Below are positions 17,384 to 27,950 of a stretch of 64,000 nucleotides of DNA, in pieces. The stretch comes from [Clostridium] saccharolyticum WM1 (lineage in GTDB: Bacteria; Bacillota; Clostridia; Lachnospirales; Lachnospiraceae): NCBI RefSeq assembly GCF_000144625.1, contig NC_014376.1:868001-932000 (forward strand), given 5' to 3'. The notes beneath the pieces were generated by a model, which had not been told where the DNA came from, ran no database searches, and saw nothing but the letters and a program-made list of their open reading frames with translations. The number at the start of each line of letters is the position of its first letter. Positions within the stretch are counted from its first letter, which is position 1. Both the position numbers and the translations under genes were made by a program.

Positions 17384-18181
17384 ATGAAGCAGGCGATTTT
17401 AGTGGTGAGCTTTGGCACCAGTTATCATGATAGCAGAGAAAAGACTATAGAAGCCATTGAACAGGACATCAAAGAAACATTTACGAAATATGAGGTGCGC
17501 CGGGCATTTACCAGCCGGATCATCATAGGAATCTTAAAAAAGCGGGATAACATCTACATAGACAGCGTGGATGAGGCTTTGGAGAAATTAGCAGCGGAAG
17601 GCTTTGAGCGTGTGATCGTTCAGCCCACCCTGGTCATGGGCGGGGAAGAATACGACACCATTCTGGCCGCTGTAAAACAGTATGAGAACCGGTTCCGCCG
17701 GATCGTATGCGGAAAGCCGCTGCTTTCTGAGGAGGAGGACTTTAAAAGGCTTATCCGTGTGATGGCAGAGGATACAAAGGAATATGACAGGGAAGGAACG
17801 GAAATCCTATTCATGGGACATGGAACGGAGCATGAAGCCAATGTTTGTTATTCCCGCCTGAAGGAGATCTTCCGGGAGAACGGATATGGCAGGTATCATG
17901 TGGGTACTGTAGAAGCAGAGCCAGGCTTGAAAACCGTAAAGGAAGAAGTGAAAAAAACCGATTCCAGCCGTATCGTACTGCAGCCCCTTATGATCGTGTG
18001 CGGCGACCATGCTCATAATGACATGGCAGGAGAGGATAAGGATACCTGGAAGAGCCAGTTGGAGTCTGAAGGCTATCAGGTGGTCTGCCGGTTAAAGGGT
18101 ATGGGAGAATTGGAGGGAGTCCGCCGGCTGTTTCTGGATCATGCAGGAGAAGCCAGAAAGAGGCTGGAGGCAATGGGATGA
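17384..18181 (+). CDS. cbiK: Sirohydrochlorin cobaltochelatase, anaerobic CbiK type
   Basis: CbiK inserts Co(II) into sirohydrochlorin in the anaerobic cobalamin pathway. The 265 residues match CbiK closely: AILVVSFGTSYHDSREKTI at the start, QPTLVMGGEEYD, and the two metal-site His regions FMGHGTEHEAN (about residue 145) and VCGDHAHNDMAGE (about 207). The rest of the cobalamin pathway is not in the window. It overlaps the next gene by 4 bases (ATGA). Confidence 0.95.
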   Translation: MKQAILVVSFGTSYHDSREKTIEAIEQDIKETFTKYEVRRAFTSRIIIGILKKRDNIYIDSVDEALEKLAAEGFERVIVQPTLVMGGEEYDTILAAVKQYENRFRRIVCGKPLLSEEEDFKRLIRVMAEDTKEYDREGTEILFMGHGTEHEANVCYSRLKEIFRENGYGRYHVGTVEAEPGLKTVKEEVKKTDSSRIVLQPLMIVCGDHAHNDMAGEDKDTWKSQLESEGYQVVCRLKGMGELEGVRRLFLDHAGEARKRLEAMG

Positions 18182-19179
18182 AAAAAGGATGGGGCGTTGT
18201 ATTGATGGCAGGTATGGCAGCGCTTTTGCTTGCGGGCTGCGGAAGAGGGGTGGAGCCGGTAACTCAATCCGGTTTTATGCTGAACACCTTTGTGACTGTG
18301 ACCATTTATGATAAAAACGATCCTGGGATTTTATCGGAATGTCTTGATTTATGCAGGTCCTACGAAAATATGTTCAGTAAAACCATTGAGGGAAGTGAGG
18401 TTTATAAGCTGAATCACAGGATGGCCGGTGAAACAGCCGTAACCTTGTCCCCGGATGTGGCAGATCTCCTTTCCAGGGGTCTTTATTATTCCCAGATCTC
18501 AGAAGGAGCTTTTGATATCACGGTTGAGCCTCTGTCCTCCCTGTGGAATTTCACATCAGAACATCCTGCAGTCCCCCCTGCAGAGAAGATAGAAGAGGCC
18601 AGAAAAAAAGTGGATTACCGGAATTTAAAGCTTGAGGGCAATACGGTCACCTTTTTATCCCCGGATACTTCCCTTGATTTCGGTGCGATTGCCAAGGGAT
18701 ATATTGCAGACCGGATGAAGGATTTTCTGTTGGAAAAGGGAGTAAAAAGCGCAATAATCAATCTGGGGGGAAATGTCCTCTGTGTGGGACAGAAGCCAGA
18801 GGGCAAGCCATTTAAAATCGGTCTTCAAAAGCCTTATGCAGACCGGAATGAAACCATAGAAACCCTGGATATCAAGGACATGTCTGTGGTATCCTCCGGA
18901 GTATATGAGCGTCATTTTGTAAAGGATGGCGTAAACTATCACCATATATTGAATCCCAGGGACGGTTATCCCTATGAAAACGGGCTTGTGTCTGTTACCA
19001 TCCTGTCAAAGCTGTCTGCAGACGGAGATGCGCTATCCACCACCTGCTTTTCCCTTGGGCTGGAAAAGGGGATGAAGCTTTTAGAATCCATTGACGGGGT
19101 ATACGGCGTGTTCATAACAGAGGCTGGGGAAGTTCTTTATTCCCAGGGAGCCAGGGAGTTTCTGGCATCAGAGCCTTAG
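18178..19179 (+). CDS. apbE: FAD:protein FMN transferase, lipoprotein
   Basis: ApbE moves FMN from FAD onto Thr of extracytoplasmic proteins such as RnfG/RnfD and NqrC. The 333 residues start with a lipoprotein signal (MAALLLAGC). The family features follow: FMLNTFVTVTIYD, the DFGAIAKGYIAD motif near residue 165, INLGGNVL near 195, HHILNPRDGYP near 260 and GDALSTTCFSLG near 287. It is coupled to cbiK by an ATGA overlap, an unusual pairing with no known functional link. Confidence 0.95.
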   Translation: MKKGWGVVLMAGMAALLLAGCGRGVEPVTQSGFMLNTFVTVTIYDKNDPGILSECLDLCRSYENMFSKTIEGSEVYKLNHRMAGETAVTLSPDVADLLSRGLYYSQISEGAFDITVEPLSSLWNFTSEHPAVPPAEKIEEARKKVDYRNLKLEGNTVTFLSPDTSLDFGAIAKGYIADRMKDFLLEKGVKSAIINLGGNVLCVGQKPEGKPFKIGLQKPYADRNETIETLDIKDMSVVSSGVYERHFVKDGVNYHHILNPRDGYPYENGLVSVTILSKLSADGDALSTTCFSLGLEKGMKLLESIDGVYGVFITEAGEVLYSQGAREFLASEP

Positions 19180-19321
19180 AATCCCTTTACAATTTCCTCT
19201 CCCTATAATACAATAGAAGAAATGCAATTTTGCAGGAAGATACAACCTAAGCTTGGCTATGGCAGGAAACACCCTTGGGGTATTCCTTGGCCCAAAGCAT
19301 GGCGAAGAAAGAGGATAGCAG

Positions 19322-19747
19322 ATGATTAGAAAAATTTGGGACAAGGTCATGAACCGGGAAGTCATTTCCTATCTGATATTTGGAGTACTGACGACTCTGG
19401 TAAACTGGGTTGTCTATTGGATCATGGTGAGGGAAGCCATAGACTACCGGGCCGCAACTGCGGCGGCATGGGTGGTTTCCGTCCTGTTTGCCTTTATCGT
19501 AAATAAAATCTTTGTATTTCAAAGCTATGACCTGCATCTGAGAATTGTCAGGAAGGAGATAGTTTCGTTTACCGCATGCAGAGCAGCGTCAGGCGTCATG
19601 GAAATGGTTCTAATGGTGATAATGGTTTCCTGGCTCAAAATGGATGAATACGTAAGCAAAATACTGGTATCCGTAGTGGTAGTGGTTGCCAATTATGTGT
19701 TCAGTAAGGTTTTTATATTCCAAAAGAGTGAGGAAAAACCCCTGTAA
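19322..19747 (+). CDS. GtrA-like membrane protein
   Basis: A 141-residue protein with four hydrophobic segments and the GtrA signature (SYLIFGVLTTLVNWVVYW near residue 17; FIVNKIFVFQ near 60; NYVFSKVFIF at the end). GtrA-like proteins are thought to flip or present polyprenyl-linked sugars for surface glycosylation. It lies 15 bases before the YfhO-type glycosylation gene, with which it likely works. AGAGGATAGC precedes the ATG. Confidence 0.88.
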   Translation: MIRKIWDKVMNREVISYLIFGVLTTLVNWVVYWIMVREAIDYRAATAAAWVVSVLFAFIVNKIFVFQSYDLHLRIVRKEIVSFTACRAASGVMEMVLMVIMVSWLKMDEYVSKILVSVVVVVANYVFSKVFIFQKSEEKPL

Positions 19748-19762
19748 AGAGAGGTAAATGAA

Positions 19763-22645
19763 ATGGAACACGATGACGAGATTGAAAAGATATCGAAAGA
19801 ACTAGAGGATATGCTGAAGATGACATCAGGTGAAAAAGAAGATACTACAGGGGAAAAGGCCTTAAAACCAGGAAACAGGGAGGCTTACGGTCCCCGGGAG
19901 GAACAGACAAAGCAGGAATTTGATCCGGCTGACGCACCCCGGATTCGACTGGATCTTCCGGTTGACGGAATGGAGGAACTGTTTGATGAGAGCATGGAAT
20001 ATGGAGGAGATCCGGAGTTCGTGACGGAGGATGCTCCTGATCCCGATTCCATGGGATTTCAGGAGGAACCGGAGGAAGATGTAAATGAGGAAGCATGGGA
20101 AGTAGAGCAAATCAAGGAATTTAATAAAAGGCCTCCAGAAAAGAAGGAAGGGAAAGCTGCCAGCCTTGTAAAGCCTTCCGACGGCCTGTTGGCCGCGTTT
20201 TTTGTGCCAATGGTGATCATGATCATCATATTTGCCCAGAGGGGGATCTTTCCTTTTGGCGAGGAAAGCTTTCTGCGTACCGATATGTATCATCAGTATG
20301 CCCCGTTTTTTTCGGAATTCCGTTATAAGCTGACCCACGGAGGCAGCCTGCTGTATAGCTGGGATGTGGGTATGGGAGTGAATTTTGCAGCCCTTTATGC
20401 TTACTACCTGGCAAGTCCCTTAAACTGGCTGCTGGTTCTTTGCCCTAAAAACCTGGTCATAGAGTTTATGACCTATATGATCGTATTAAAGATCGGACTG
20501 AGCGGTCTTTCTTTTTCCTGGTATTTGCGGAAGCATTGCCGTACCAGGGACTTTGGAGTTGCCTTTTTTGGCATCTTCTATGCCCTGTCCGGATATATGG
20601 CGGCTTATAGCTGGAATATCATGTGGCTGGACTGCATCCTTCTCTTTCCTCTTATTATGCTGGGACTTGAGAGGCTGGTTAAGGAAAAAAAGTGCCTCCT
20701 TTACTGCGTAACACTGGGATTATCTATTTTATCAAATTATTACATATCGATTATGATATGTATTTTTATGGTGTTATACTTCATTGCTCTTCTTATATTA
20801 GAGGGCTGGAAATCCTGGAAGGATGTGCTGATCCATTCGGGGCTGTTTGCCTTGTTTTCTCTGCTGGCCGGAGGTCTTTCCGCTGTTGTATTGCTCCCGG
20901 AAATATATGCTCTGCAGTCCACTGCTTCGGGAGACTTTAATTTTCCCCAGACCATCAGCTCCTACTTTTCCATATTTGACATGATTGCCAGGCATCTTCC
21001 TGCGGTGGAGCCGGAAATCGGGCTGGATCACTGGCCGAATATTTACTGCGGTGTGGCAGTTCTTATGTTTTTCCTTCTATATCTGGGCTGCCGGAAGATC
21101 AGACAAAGGGAAAAGATCGTTATGTGCTCCATGCTGCTGTTTTTCTTTGCAAGCTTTTCCTTTAATGTACTGAACTTTATCTGGCATGGGTTTCATTATC
21201 CGAACAGCCTGCCATGCAGACAATCCTTTATTTATATCTTTCTTATTCTGCTGGCGTCCTATGAAGCCTATATCCATATACACGAGATTCCCTGGAAGCA
21301 TGTTGTGATCGCCTTTTTTGCTTCGGTGATCTTTGTTCTCCTGGCTCAGAAACTCATTACTGACGAAGCCTACCATTTTTCTGTATTTTATGTGGCTATA
21401 TTATTCCTTTCCATTTATGCGGGCCTTGTGGGCCTTTACCAGAAAGGAATCAGCCGAAATGTTCTGGTGTTATTGGCTCTTGGCGTAGTTTCCCTGGAGG
21501 CTGCAGTGAATACCACGGTCACCAGCGTGACAACAACCAGCCGCACCGGCTATATAAAGGACAATCAGGCCTCATCGGAGCTGGCGTCCAGCCTGATTCC
21601 GAATACCTCCTTTTACCGGATCGAAAAGGTCAGCCGTAAAACCAAGAATGACGGAGCCTGGATGAATTTTCCGACAGTATCCCTGTTTTCTTCCACGGCC
21701 AATGCGGATCTTACGGCCTTCTTTAAAAAGCTGGGCTGCGAAAGCTCTACCAACGCTTACAGCATTACAGGAAGCACGCCTCTTGTGGATTCCCTTTTTG
21801 CAGTTAAATATGCCCTGTACTCCGAAGAAACAGCGGATGACGGCGTATCTGTGCCGGTTTCCTCAAAGGATGAGATGTATCTTAAGGAAAATACCTATGC
21901 CCTGTCTCTTGGTTTTCTGGTGCCTTATGATCTTGAAAACAACTGGCAGCTGGACTTAACAAATCCGGCGGAGGTTCAGAATGATCTTTCCGTGGTATTG
22001 GGAGCCAGTCCGGTGCTTTCAGAGGTTCCAAGCGAAATAAACGGTACCAGTTTTACCTTCACTCCGGAAAAAGACGGGGACTATTATGTCTATGTCAGTA
22101 ACAAGAAGGTAGAAAAGGTAAACGCCCAATTAGGAGAACGGTCCCAAAACTTTGACAATGTAAGCCGGGGATATTTGCTGGAACTGGGTTATTTAAAGGC
22201 AGGAGAAACCAATACCCTGCGAAATGACGACAATGATCAGGATCTGGTAGCGGTTGCCTACCGCTTTCTGCCGGAAGGACTGGAGTCGGTATATAACATT
22301 TTAAACAAAAATTCCATGAAGCTGACGAAATGGACGGATACCCAGATCCAGGGAACGGTAACGGCCGAAAAGGCTGGTCTGCTGTTTTTAAGCATTCCAT
22401 ATGACAAAGGCTGGACCATCAAGGTTGACGGGAAAGCGGTGGAGCCTTATAAAGTATTTGATACGTTTTTAAGTGTGCATATGACTGCCGGAACCCATGA
22501 TATTTCTCTGGAATATATGCCCCAGGGATTGAAAACAGGCGGTGTGATTACGGCAGGAAGTCTGGCTGTTTTGCTGGCTCTTACAGGTTTATCCGCTGCA
22601 AAAAAGAAAAAGCGCAGGCCCATGCGGGTTCATGATATAAGTTAA
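19763..22645 (+). CDS. YfhO family membrane protein with acidic N-terminal extension
   Basis: A 960-residue integral membrane protein. Residues 1-130 are soluble, very acidic and low-complexity, which is not usual for the family. From about 140 there are a dozen or more membrane segments with the YfhO signatures ([39 protein letters not shown]), then an extracytoplasmic C-terminal domain (about 600-930) and a final membrane helix with a KKKKRR tail. YfhO-type proteins glycosylate lipoteichoic or wall polymers. It pairs with the GtrA-like gene. Start taken at the ATG after GAGAGG. Confidence 0.88.
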   Translation: MEHDDEIEKISKELEDMLKMTSGEKEDTTGEKALKPGNREAYGPREEQTKQEFDPADAPRIRLDLPVDGMEELFDESMEYGGDPEFVTEDAPDPDSMGFQEEPEEDVNEEAWEVEQIKEFNKRPPEKKEGKAASLVKPSDGLLAAFFVPMVIMIIIFAQRGIFPFGEESFLRTDMYHQYAPFFSEFRYKLTHGGSLLYSWDVGMGVNFAALYAYYLASPLNWLLVLCPKNLVIEFMTYMIVLKIGLSGLSFSWYLRKHCRTRDFGVAFFGIFYALSGYMAAYSWNIMWLDCILLFPLIMLGLERLVKEKKCLLYCVTLGLSILSNYYISIMICIFMVLYFIALLILEGWKSWKDVLIHSGLFALFSLLAGGLSAVVLLPEIYALQSTASGDFNFPQTISSYFSIFDMIARHLPAVEPEIGLDHWPNIYCGVAVLMFFLLYLGCRKIRQREKIVMCSMLLFFFASFSFNVLNFIWHGFHYPNSLPCRQSFIYIFLILLASYEAYIHIHEIPWKHVVIAFFASVIFVLLAQKLITDEAYHFSVFYVAILFLSIYAGLVGLYQKGISRNVLVLLALGVVSLEAAVNTTVTSVTTTSRTGYIKDNQASSELASSLIPNTSFYRIEKVSRKTKNDGAWMNFPTVSLFSSTANADLTAFFKKLGCESSTNAYSITGSTPLVDSLFAVKYALYSEETADDGVSVPVSSKDEMYLKENTYALSLGFLVPYDLENNWQLDLTNPAEVQNDLSVVLGASPVLSEVPSEINGTSFTFTPEKDGDYYVYVSNKKVEKVNAQLGERSQNFDNVSRGYLLELGYLKAGETNTLRNDDNDQDLVAVAYRFLPEGLESVYNILNKNSMKLTKWTDTQIQGTVTAEKAGLLFLSIPYDKGWTIKVDGKAVEPYKVFDTFLSVHMTAGTHDISLEYMPQGLKTGGVITAGSLAVLLALTGLSAAKKKKRRPMRVHDIS

Positions 22646-22713
22646 ATATCCCATGGCAGCATTACGGGTATGGACAGTGCCTGCAGAAATTTAGGAAAGA
22701 GGAGATTTCAATT

Positions 22714-24087
22714 ATGAAACTATGGGGCGGACGCTTCACAAAGGAAACCAATCAGCTGGTACACAATTTTAATGCATCCATATCGTTTGATCAGAAATTC
22801 TATCATCAGGATATTGAGGGCAGCATCGCTCATGTGAAGATGCTGGCAAAACAAGGAATTCTTAAGGAAGCTGACAAGGATAAAATCGTAAAAGGCCTTA
22901 TGGAGATCCGGCAGGATCTGGAACGGGGAGACTTGGTAATAACGGCCGAGCATGAGGACATTCATTCCTTTGTGGAGGCGGTTCTTACGGAACGGATCGG
23001 GGAGGCCGGTAAGCGCCTTCACACGGGACGCAGCCGAAATGACCAGGTGGCTCTTGATATGAAGCTGTATACCAGAGATGAAATAGACGAACTGTCTTCC
23101 CTGGTAAAAGGGCTTCTTAAGGAACTTTTAAAGCTTATGGAGGAAAATCTGGATACCTATATGCCTGGATTCACCCATTTGCAAAAAGCCCAGCCCATTA
23201 CCCTGGCTCATCACGTAGGCGCTTATTATGAAATGTTTGACAGGGATTGCTCCCGCCTTTTTGATATCAAAAAAAGGATGAACTACTGCCCTCTTGGCTC
23301 CGGTGCTCTGGCCGGGACAACCTATCCTCTGGACCGGGAATATAGTGCAGGGCTTCTGGGATTTGACGGACCAACGTTAAACAGCATGGACTCTGTGGCT
23401 GACAGGGATTACTTGATTGAGCTTTTAAGCGCTCTGTCCACCATAGCCATGCATTTAAGCAGATTTTGTGAAGAGATCATTATCTGGAATACCAACGAAT
23501 ACCGGTTTGTGGAGATCGATGATTCCTACAGCACCGGAAGCAGCATCATGCCTCAGAAAAAGAACCCGGACATTGCGGAATTAATCAGGGGAAAGACCGG
23601 AAGAGTCTATGGAGCACTGGTTTCCCTGCTGACCACCATGAAGGGGATCCCCCTCGCCTATAATAAGGATATGCAGGAGGATAAGGAGCTGACCTTTGAC
23701 GCCATTGATACGGTAAAGGGATGCCTGGCCTTGTTTACAGGGATGATCTCCACGATGACCTTCCGAAAAGATGTGATGGAAGCCAGTGCTAAGAACGGCT
23801 TTACCAATGCAACGGATGCGGCTGATTATCTGGTCAATCATGGAGTGGCCTTCCGGGACGCCCATGGGATCGTCGGCCAGCTTGTTCTGTTCTGCATTGG
23901 AAAGGGGATTGCCTTAGATGATATGAGTCTGGAAGAATTTCAGGCCATCAGCCCGGTATTTAAAGAGGATATCTATGAGGCCATCAGCTTAAAGACCTGT
24001 GTGGAAAAGAGGATGACAATCGGAGCGCCGGGTCAGGAAGCAATGAGAAGGGTCATAGAGATTTATAAGCGTAAGCTTGTTGAATAA
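22714..24087 (+). CDS. argH: Argininosuccinate lyase
   Basis: ArgH cleaves argininosuccinate to arginine and fumarate, the last step of arginine synthesis. The 457 residues are full length, with MKLWGGRF at the start, [13 protein letters not shown] near 107, [13 protein letters not shown] near 155 and the fumarase-superfamily signature [12 protein letters not shown] near 278 (catalytic Ser loop). AGAGGAG precedes the ATG. argG is not adjacent. A strong terminator follows. Confidence 0.98.
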   Translation: MKLWGGRFTKETNQLVHNFNASISFDQKFYHQDIEGSIAHVKMLAKQGILKEADKDKIVKGLMEIRQDLERGDLVITAEHEDIHSFVEAVLTERIGEAGKRLHTGRSRNDQVALDMKLYTRDEIDELSSLVKGLLKELLKLMEENLDTYMPGFTHLQKAQPITLAHHVGAYYEMFDRDCSRLFDIKKRMNYCPLGSGALAGTTYPLDREYSAGLLGFDGPTLNSMDSVADRDYLIELLSALSTIAMHLSRFCEEIIIWNTNEYRFVEIDDSYSTGSSIMPQKKNPDIAELIRGKTGRVYGALVSLLTTMKGIPLAYNKDMQEDKELTFDAIDTVKGCLALFTGMISTMTFRKDVMEASAKNGFTNATDAADYLVNHGVAFRDAHGIVGQLVLFCIGKGIALDDMSLEEFQAISPVFKEDIYEAISLKTCVEKRMTIGAPGQEAMRRVIEIYKRKLVE

Positions 24088-24100
24088 CATACGAATAAAC

Positions 24101-24159
24101 AAAAAAGAGAAGCACCGTCCATGACAGCAGGAGAGTCACCGGACGGTGTTTCTCTTTTT
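24101..24159 (+). terminator. Terminator after argH
   Basis: AAAAAGAGAA-CACCGTCC and GGACGGTG-TTTCTCTTTTT form a long stem with a roughly 20-base loop and T-run. Confidence 0.85.
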
Positions 24160-24343
24160 GCAGATTTTTCTAATTACTGGAAAAGGGGAGGATATCCGGC
24201 TAATACAGGGATATACTAATTTTTTGTAAAGATATATTGGTTTTTAGTTAAGAAGATGTTAAAAAAATACTAGGATTCTTAAAAATTTACGATAGTTTCA
24301 CATGCTGTTCCATGATAGGATGAAAAAAAAGGAGGGTATTAAC

Positions 24344-25429
24344 ATGAAAAAAAGAGCAATCAGTGTTTTACTGTTGGCTGCACTGGCAGCCGCATCTTTG
24401 TCTGCCTGCGGTGGTTCCAATAAAAATGAATCAACGACCGAGGCGGCTACTACGGCAGCTGCCGGGGAAACCACAAAAGGAGAGGAATCCAAGGAGGCTG
24501 CATCGGAAGATCCTCAGGTCACACTGGTGTATGCAGAAGTAAATCCTCTGGATACCATAGTTGGAAAGACTGATCAGGCATTTAAGGATAAAGTAGAGGA
24601 ATTATCCGGCGGATCCATTAAGATTGACTTGCAGGCCAGCGGTGTTCTGGGAGCGGAAAATGACGTTCTTGATACCATGCTTGGCGGCGGCGGAACCATT
24701 GATATGTCCCGAATCTCTGCCTTCGCACTGACCAGCTACGGTGCTACCAAATCCAAGCTGTTATCGATTCCTTATACTTTTGCAGGTAGGGATCATTACT
24801 GGAAATTTGTAAGCAGTGATCTGGCACCTCAATTCTTAATGGAACCAAATGATCTTGGATTGGGAGTAAGAGGCCTGTTTTATGGGGAAGAAGGCTTCCG
24901 CCATTTCTTCTCAAAGAATCCGGTAAACAGTATGGAAGACTTAAAGGGAATGAAGATCCGTGTTTCCAGTGATCCTGTTATGACAGGCATGGTAAGCGCT
25001 TTGGGTGCGAACCCTACCGTAGTCAGCATGAACGAACTTTATTCTGCTCTTCAGACCGGCGTTGTAGATGCCGCTGAGCAGCCCATCGCAAACTATAAGG
25101 GCAATGCTTTCCAGGAGGTTGCTCCTAATCTGATACTGGACGGACATACTCTTGGTGCCATTCAGGTTATTATTACGGATGAAGCCTGGGACAAACTGAC
25201 CGAGAATCAGCAAAAGATTATGGCTGAGGCAGCCGAATACGCATCTGACTTTAATAAAAAGCTTTCCCAGGATGCGGAAAATGAGGTATTGGATGAGCTG
25301 AAGGCCGCCGGTGTTAATGTGGTAGAGGTTACCGACATCACACCATGGCAGGAGGCCTGCAAGGATGTGATTGCTGAAAATACGAAGGAAAACGCAGATT
25401 TATATCAGCAGATCCTTGATATGAAATAA
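24344..25429 (+). CDS. dctP: TRAP transporter substrate-binding protein, DctP family lipoprotein
   Basis: A 361-residue extracytoplasmic solute receptor. The signal peptide ends in LSAC (lipid Cys at residue 22), followed by a Ser/Thr/Glu-rich linker and the DctP fold with its conserved KIRV..DP...LGA.P..... ELY.ALQ.GVVDAAE stretch. It captures an organic anion for the DctQM permease. AAAGGAGGG precedes ATG 24344. The ligand (dicarboxylate, sugar acid or other) cannot be told. A hairpin follows before dctQ. Confidence 0.93.
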   Translation: MKKRAISVLLLAALAAASLSACGGSNKNESTTEAATTAAAGETTKGEESKEAASEDPQVTLVYAEVNPLDTIVGKTDQAFKDKVEELSGGSIKIDLQASGVLGAENDVLDTMLGGGGTIDMSRISAFALTSYGATKSKLLSIPYTFAGRDHYWKFVSSDLAPQFLMEPNDLGLGVRGLFYGEEGFRHFFSKNPVNSMEDLKGMKIRVSSDPVMTGMVSALGANPTVVSMNELYSALQTGVVDAAEQPIANYKGNAFQEVAPNLILDGHTLGAIQVIITDEAWDKLTENQQKIMAEAAEYASDFNKKLSQDAENEVLDELKAAGVNVVEVTDITPWQEACKDVIAENTKENADLYQQILDMK

Positions 25430-25444
25430 TTCGTTTTGAAAGAA

Positions 25445-25473
25445 GGGCACAGAAGCCTAAGCCTTCTGTGCCC
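25445..25473 (+). promoter_or_regulatory. Intercistronic hairpin between dctP and dctQ
   Basis: GGGCACAGAAG pairs perfectly with CTTCTGTGCCC (11 bp, 7-base loop) without a T-run. It probably stabilises or processes the dctP mRNA so that more receptor than permease is made. Confidence 0.6.
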
Positions 25474-25496
25474 TAATCATTAGAAAGGGGATCTTT

Positions 25497-26021
25497 ATGC
25501 CAGAAATATTTAATAAGATTGACAAAATAAAGCCTGCTTATGACATAACTTATAAAGCTGTTCTGCTCATTTGCAAGCTGCTGTTGATCGGTGACGTTCT
25601 GATCACCAGTATGTCAGTTGCGGGCCGGTACATTTCCTTTATTCCAGATCCCGCCTGGAGTGAAGAGGTCGTTCTGACCTGCATGGCCTATATGGCAGTT
25701 CTTTCCGCGGCCCTTGCGATCCGGAATGGCTCCCATATCCGTATGACCGCTTTGGATTCTTATCTGCCGAAAAGTCTGAAAAAAGCCCTGGATATCCTGG
25801 CGGATATAGCTATTTTTGCGCTGGCGGTCATCATGCTTACCGTTGGCTGGAAATATGCTTCCGGTATTGGGGCCAAGGGATTTTATACCAGTATGCCGTG
25901 GCTTTCCAGGTTCTGGATGTATTTCCCGATTCCGCTGGCAGGTGCTGCTATGATCATTTTTGAATCAGAGGCTTTGTATAATCATATAAAAAGTCTTTTT
26001 GCAAAGGAGGAAAATCTGTAA
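25497..26021 (+). CDS. dctQ: TRAP transporter small permease, DctQ
   Basis: A 174-residue protein with four membrane segments and the DctQ features (W.EE V..Y..Y...L..A.A.R...H near residues 55-82: WSEEVVLTCMAYMAVLSAALAIRNGSHI). It forms the membrane complex with DctM. GAAAGGGG precedes the ATG. Its last base is the first base of the dctM start codon. Confidence 0.92.
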   Translation: MPEIFNKIDKIKPAYDITYKAVLLICKLLLIGDVLITSMSVAGRYISFIPDPAWSEEVVLTCMAYMAVLSAALAIRNGSHIRMTALDSYLPKSLKKALDILADIAIFALAVIMLTVGWKYASGIGAKGFYTSMPWLSRFWMYFPIPLAGAAMIIFESEALYNHIKSLFAKEENL

Positions 26022-27313
26022 TGAGCGGAAATATCATAATCCTTATTTTACTGGGCAGCTTCTTTCTGATGGTTCTCCTGCGTTTTCCCATTGCTTATGC
26101 AGTTGCTCTTTCCGCAGTGTTCTGTCTGCTTGCCCAAGGCAAATCCTTCACAATCATCTGTCAGCAGATGGTGAAAGGAATCAGCTCCTTCAGTCTTATG
26201 GCGGTACCGTTCTTTATTACCATGGGTGTTTTAATGGGGTCCGGCGGTATTTCGGAGAAACTCATTGCTTTGGCCAATGCATGCGTAGGATGGATGCGGG
26301 GCGGAATGGCAATGGTTAATATCGTTGCTTCTTATTTCTTTGGAGGAATTTCCGGTTCCGCCGCTGCTGATACGGCTTCTTTAGGTTCCATTTTGATCCC
26401 TATGATGGTGGATCAGGGCTATGATGATGACTTTTCAACAGCTGTAACCATAACCTCCTCCTGTGAGGGGCTTTTGGTCCCTCCCAGCCACAATATGGTT
26501 ATTTATGCCACTACGGCAGGCGGAATCTCTGTAGGAAGCCTGTTCCTTGCAGGATATATTCCCGGAGCCCTTCTTGCCCTGTCTCTTATGGTGGGTTCTT
26601 ATATTATCTCAGTAAAGAGAAACTATCCTAAGGGAGATAAATTCAGCATTAAAAATCTTATAAAACAGCTTGGAATCTCATTCTGGGCACTTGCAGCAGT
26701 ACTGATTGTTGTGTTTGGTGTAGTAGGAGGCGTTTTCACGGCAACGGAATCTGCTGCCATTGCAGTTCTCTATAGCCTCATTGTCAGCGTATTCATTTAT
26801 AAAGGACTGGACTGGAAAGGTGTCTGGAGGGTTATGGATGATTGTGTCAATACTCTTGCCATCGTTCTGATCCTGATTGCAACCTCCAATGTATTTGGGT
26901 ATTGCCTGACAACTCTCCATGTTCCGGATCTGGCCGCAAGCGCCATAACCGGTATCACCGACAATCCGATCCTCCTGGCACTGCTTCTGAATCTGATTCT
27001 TTTGGTATTAGGCTGTATTATGGATATGTCACCCATTATCCTGATTGCAACGCCGATTTTACTTCCGATTGCAACCTCCATCGGCATTGATCCGGTCCAG
27101 TTCGGTATTATCGTCGTGTTAAACTGCGGCATCGGTCTTTTGACCCCTCCGGTTGGCGCCGTGTTATTTATTGGCTCTGCTGTGGCAAAGCTTCCTATGG
27201 AAAAGGTAGTAAAGGCAACACTCCCCTTTTACATTTGTATGATTATCACCCTCTTGCTGATCACCTTTGTTCCGGCTATCAGTATGGGACTGCCTTCCCT
27301 GTTGGTTAAATAG
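26021..27313 (+). CDS. dctM: TRAP transporter large permease, DctM
   Basis: A 430-residue permease with about twelve membrane segments, the sodium-coupled transport channel of the TRAP system. Typical features are the F..LLRFPIAYAVALSA start, GGISGSAAADTASLGSILIP near residue 107, TATESAAIAVLYSL near 240 and LLTPPVGAVLF near 375. It overlaps dctQ by one base. A terminator follows at 27371. Confidence 0.95.
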   Translation: MSGNIIILILLGSFFLMVLLRFPIAYAVALSAVFCLLAQGKSFTIICQQMVKGISSFSLMAVPFFITMGVLMGSGGISEKLIALANACVGWMRGGMAMVNIVASYFFGGISGSAAADTASLGSILIPMMVDQGYDDDFSTAVTITSSCEGLLVPPSHNMVIYATTAGGISVGSLFLAGYIPGALLALSLMVGSYIISVKRNYPKGDKFSIKNLIKQLGISFWALAAVLIVVFGVVGGVFTATESAAIAVLYSLIVSVFIYKGLDWKGVWRVMDDCVNTLAIVLILIATSNVFGYCLTTLHVPDLAASAITGITDNPILLALLLNLILLVLGCIMDMSPIILIATPILLPIATSIGIDPVQFGIIVVLNCGIGLLTPPVGAVLFIGSAVAKLPMEKVVKATLPFYICMIITLLLITFVPAISMGLPSLLVK

Positions 27314-27370
27314 TGATCCTGTACCGGCACAACCGCCAACAGCAGCAGGATTGCCAAAAGACAGGTTATG

Positions 27371-27409
27371 GAATCAGGCATTTTTTCTATGAATGCCTGA
27401 TTCTTTTTT
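27371..27409 (+). terminator. Terminator after dctM
   Basis: GAATCAGGCAT and ATGCCTGATTC pair over 11 bp, followed by TTTTTT. Confidence 0.9.
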
Positions 27410-27459
27410 CATAATAAAGCGCGCTTTGGAGAAATTGAATGATGAAAGGAAGGAATGCA

Positions 27460-27942
27460 ATGAAATATGAATACAGATACCGGAATACGGCGGCGGATAT
27501 CTGGCAGTTATCCATGTATTATATTTATGGTTCCCTGGTTGGAGTGTGCAATGTGATTTTTACAATCGCAGTTTTTGCCCTTGGGGTTTCCAGATGGAAT
27601 TCATCCGGTCCTTTTTTTAAGACCTTTGTTATACTTGGCTGCTGTCTGTTTCCATTGATCCAGCCTGTATTCGCATACAAAAAAGCCAGAAAACAGGCAG
27701 AATCCATCAGCCTGGATACCCATATGGGCTTTGATGACTGGGGAATCCATGTGAAGCAGGGAGAGAATCATTGGGACATCAGATGGGAAAAAATCAGGAG
27801 AATTGCCAGAAAGCCTAATATGATCCTGATTTTTTCCGATTCCACTCATGGCTTTGTACTGGCAGACCGTGTTTTAAAGGAAGAAAAAAATGAGTTTTAT
27901 AACTACGTTGCCTCAAAAATCAAGGCAGCCGGTAAGAAATAG
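27460..27942 (+). CDS. YcxB-like membrane protein
   Basis: A 160-residue protein: two membrane segments near residues 25-47 and 57-75, then a C-terminal PH-like domain. The pattern HMGFDDWGIHVKQGENHWDIRWEKIRRIARKPNMILIF is typical of YcxB-like proteins of unknown function. ATG 27460 follows AAAGGAAGG and is preferred over the ATG at 27439. It converges with sdaAA, 8 bases apart. Confidence 0.75.
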   Translation: MKYEYRYRNTAADIWQLSMYYIYGSLVGVCNVIFTIAVFALGVSRWNSSGPFFKTFVILGCCLFPLIQPVFAYKKARKQAESISLDTHMGFDDWGIHVKQGENHWDIRWEKIRRIARKPNMILIFSDSTHGFVLADRVLKEEKNEFYNYVASKIKAAGKK

Positions 27943-27950
27943 ACCCATGA

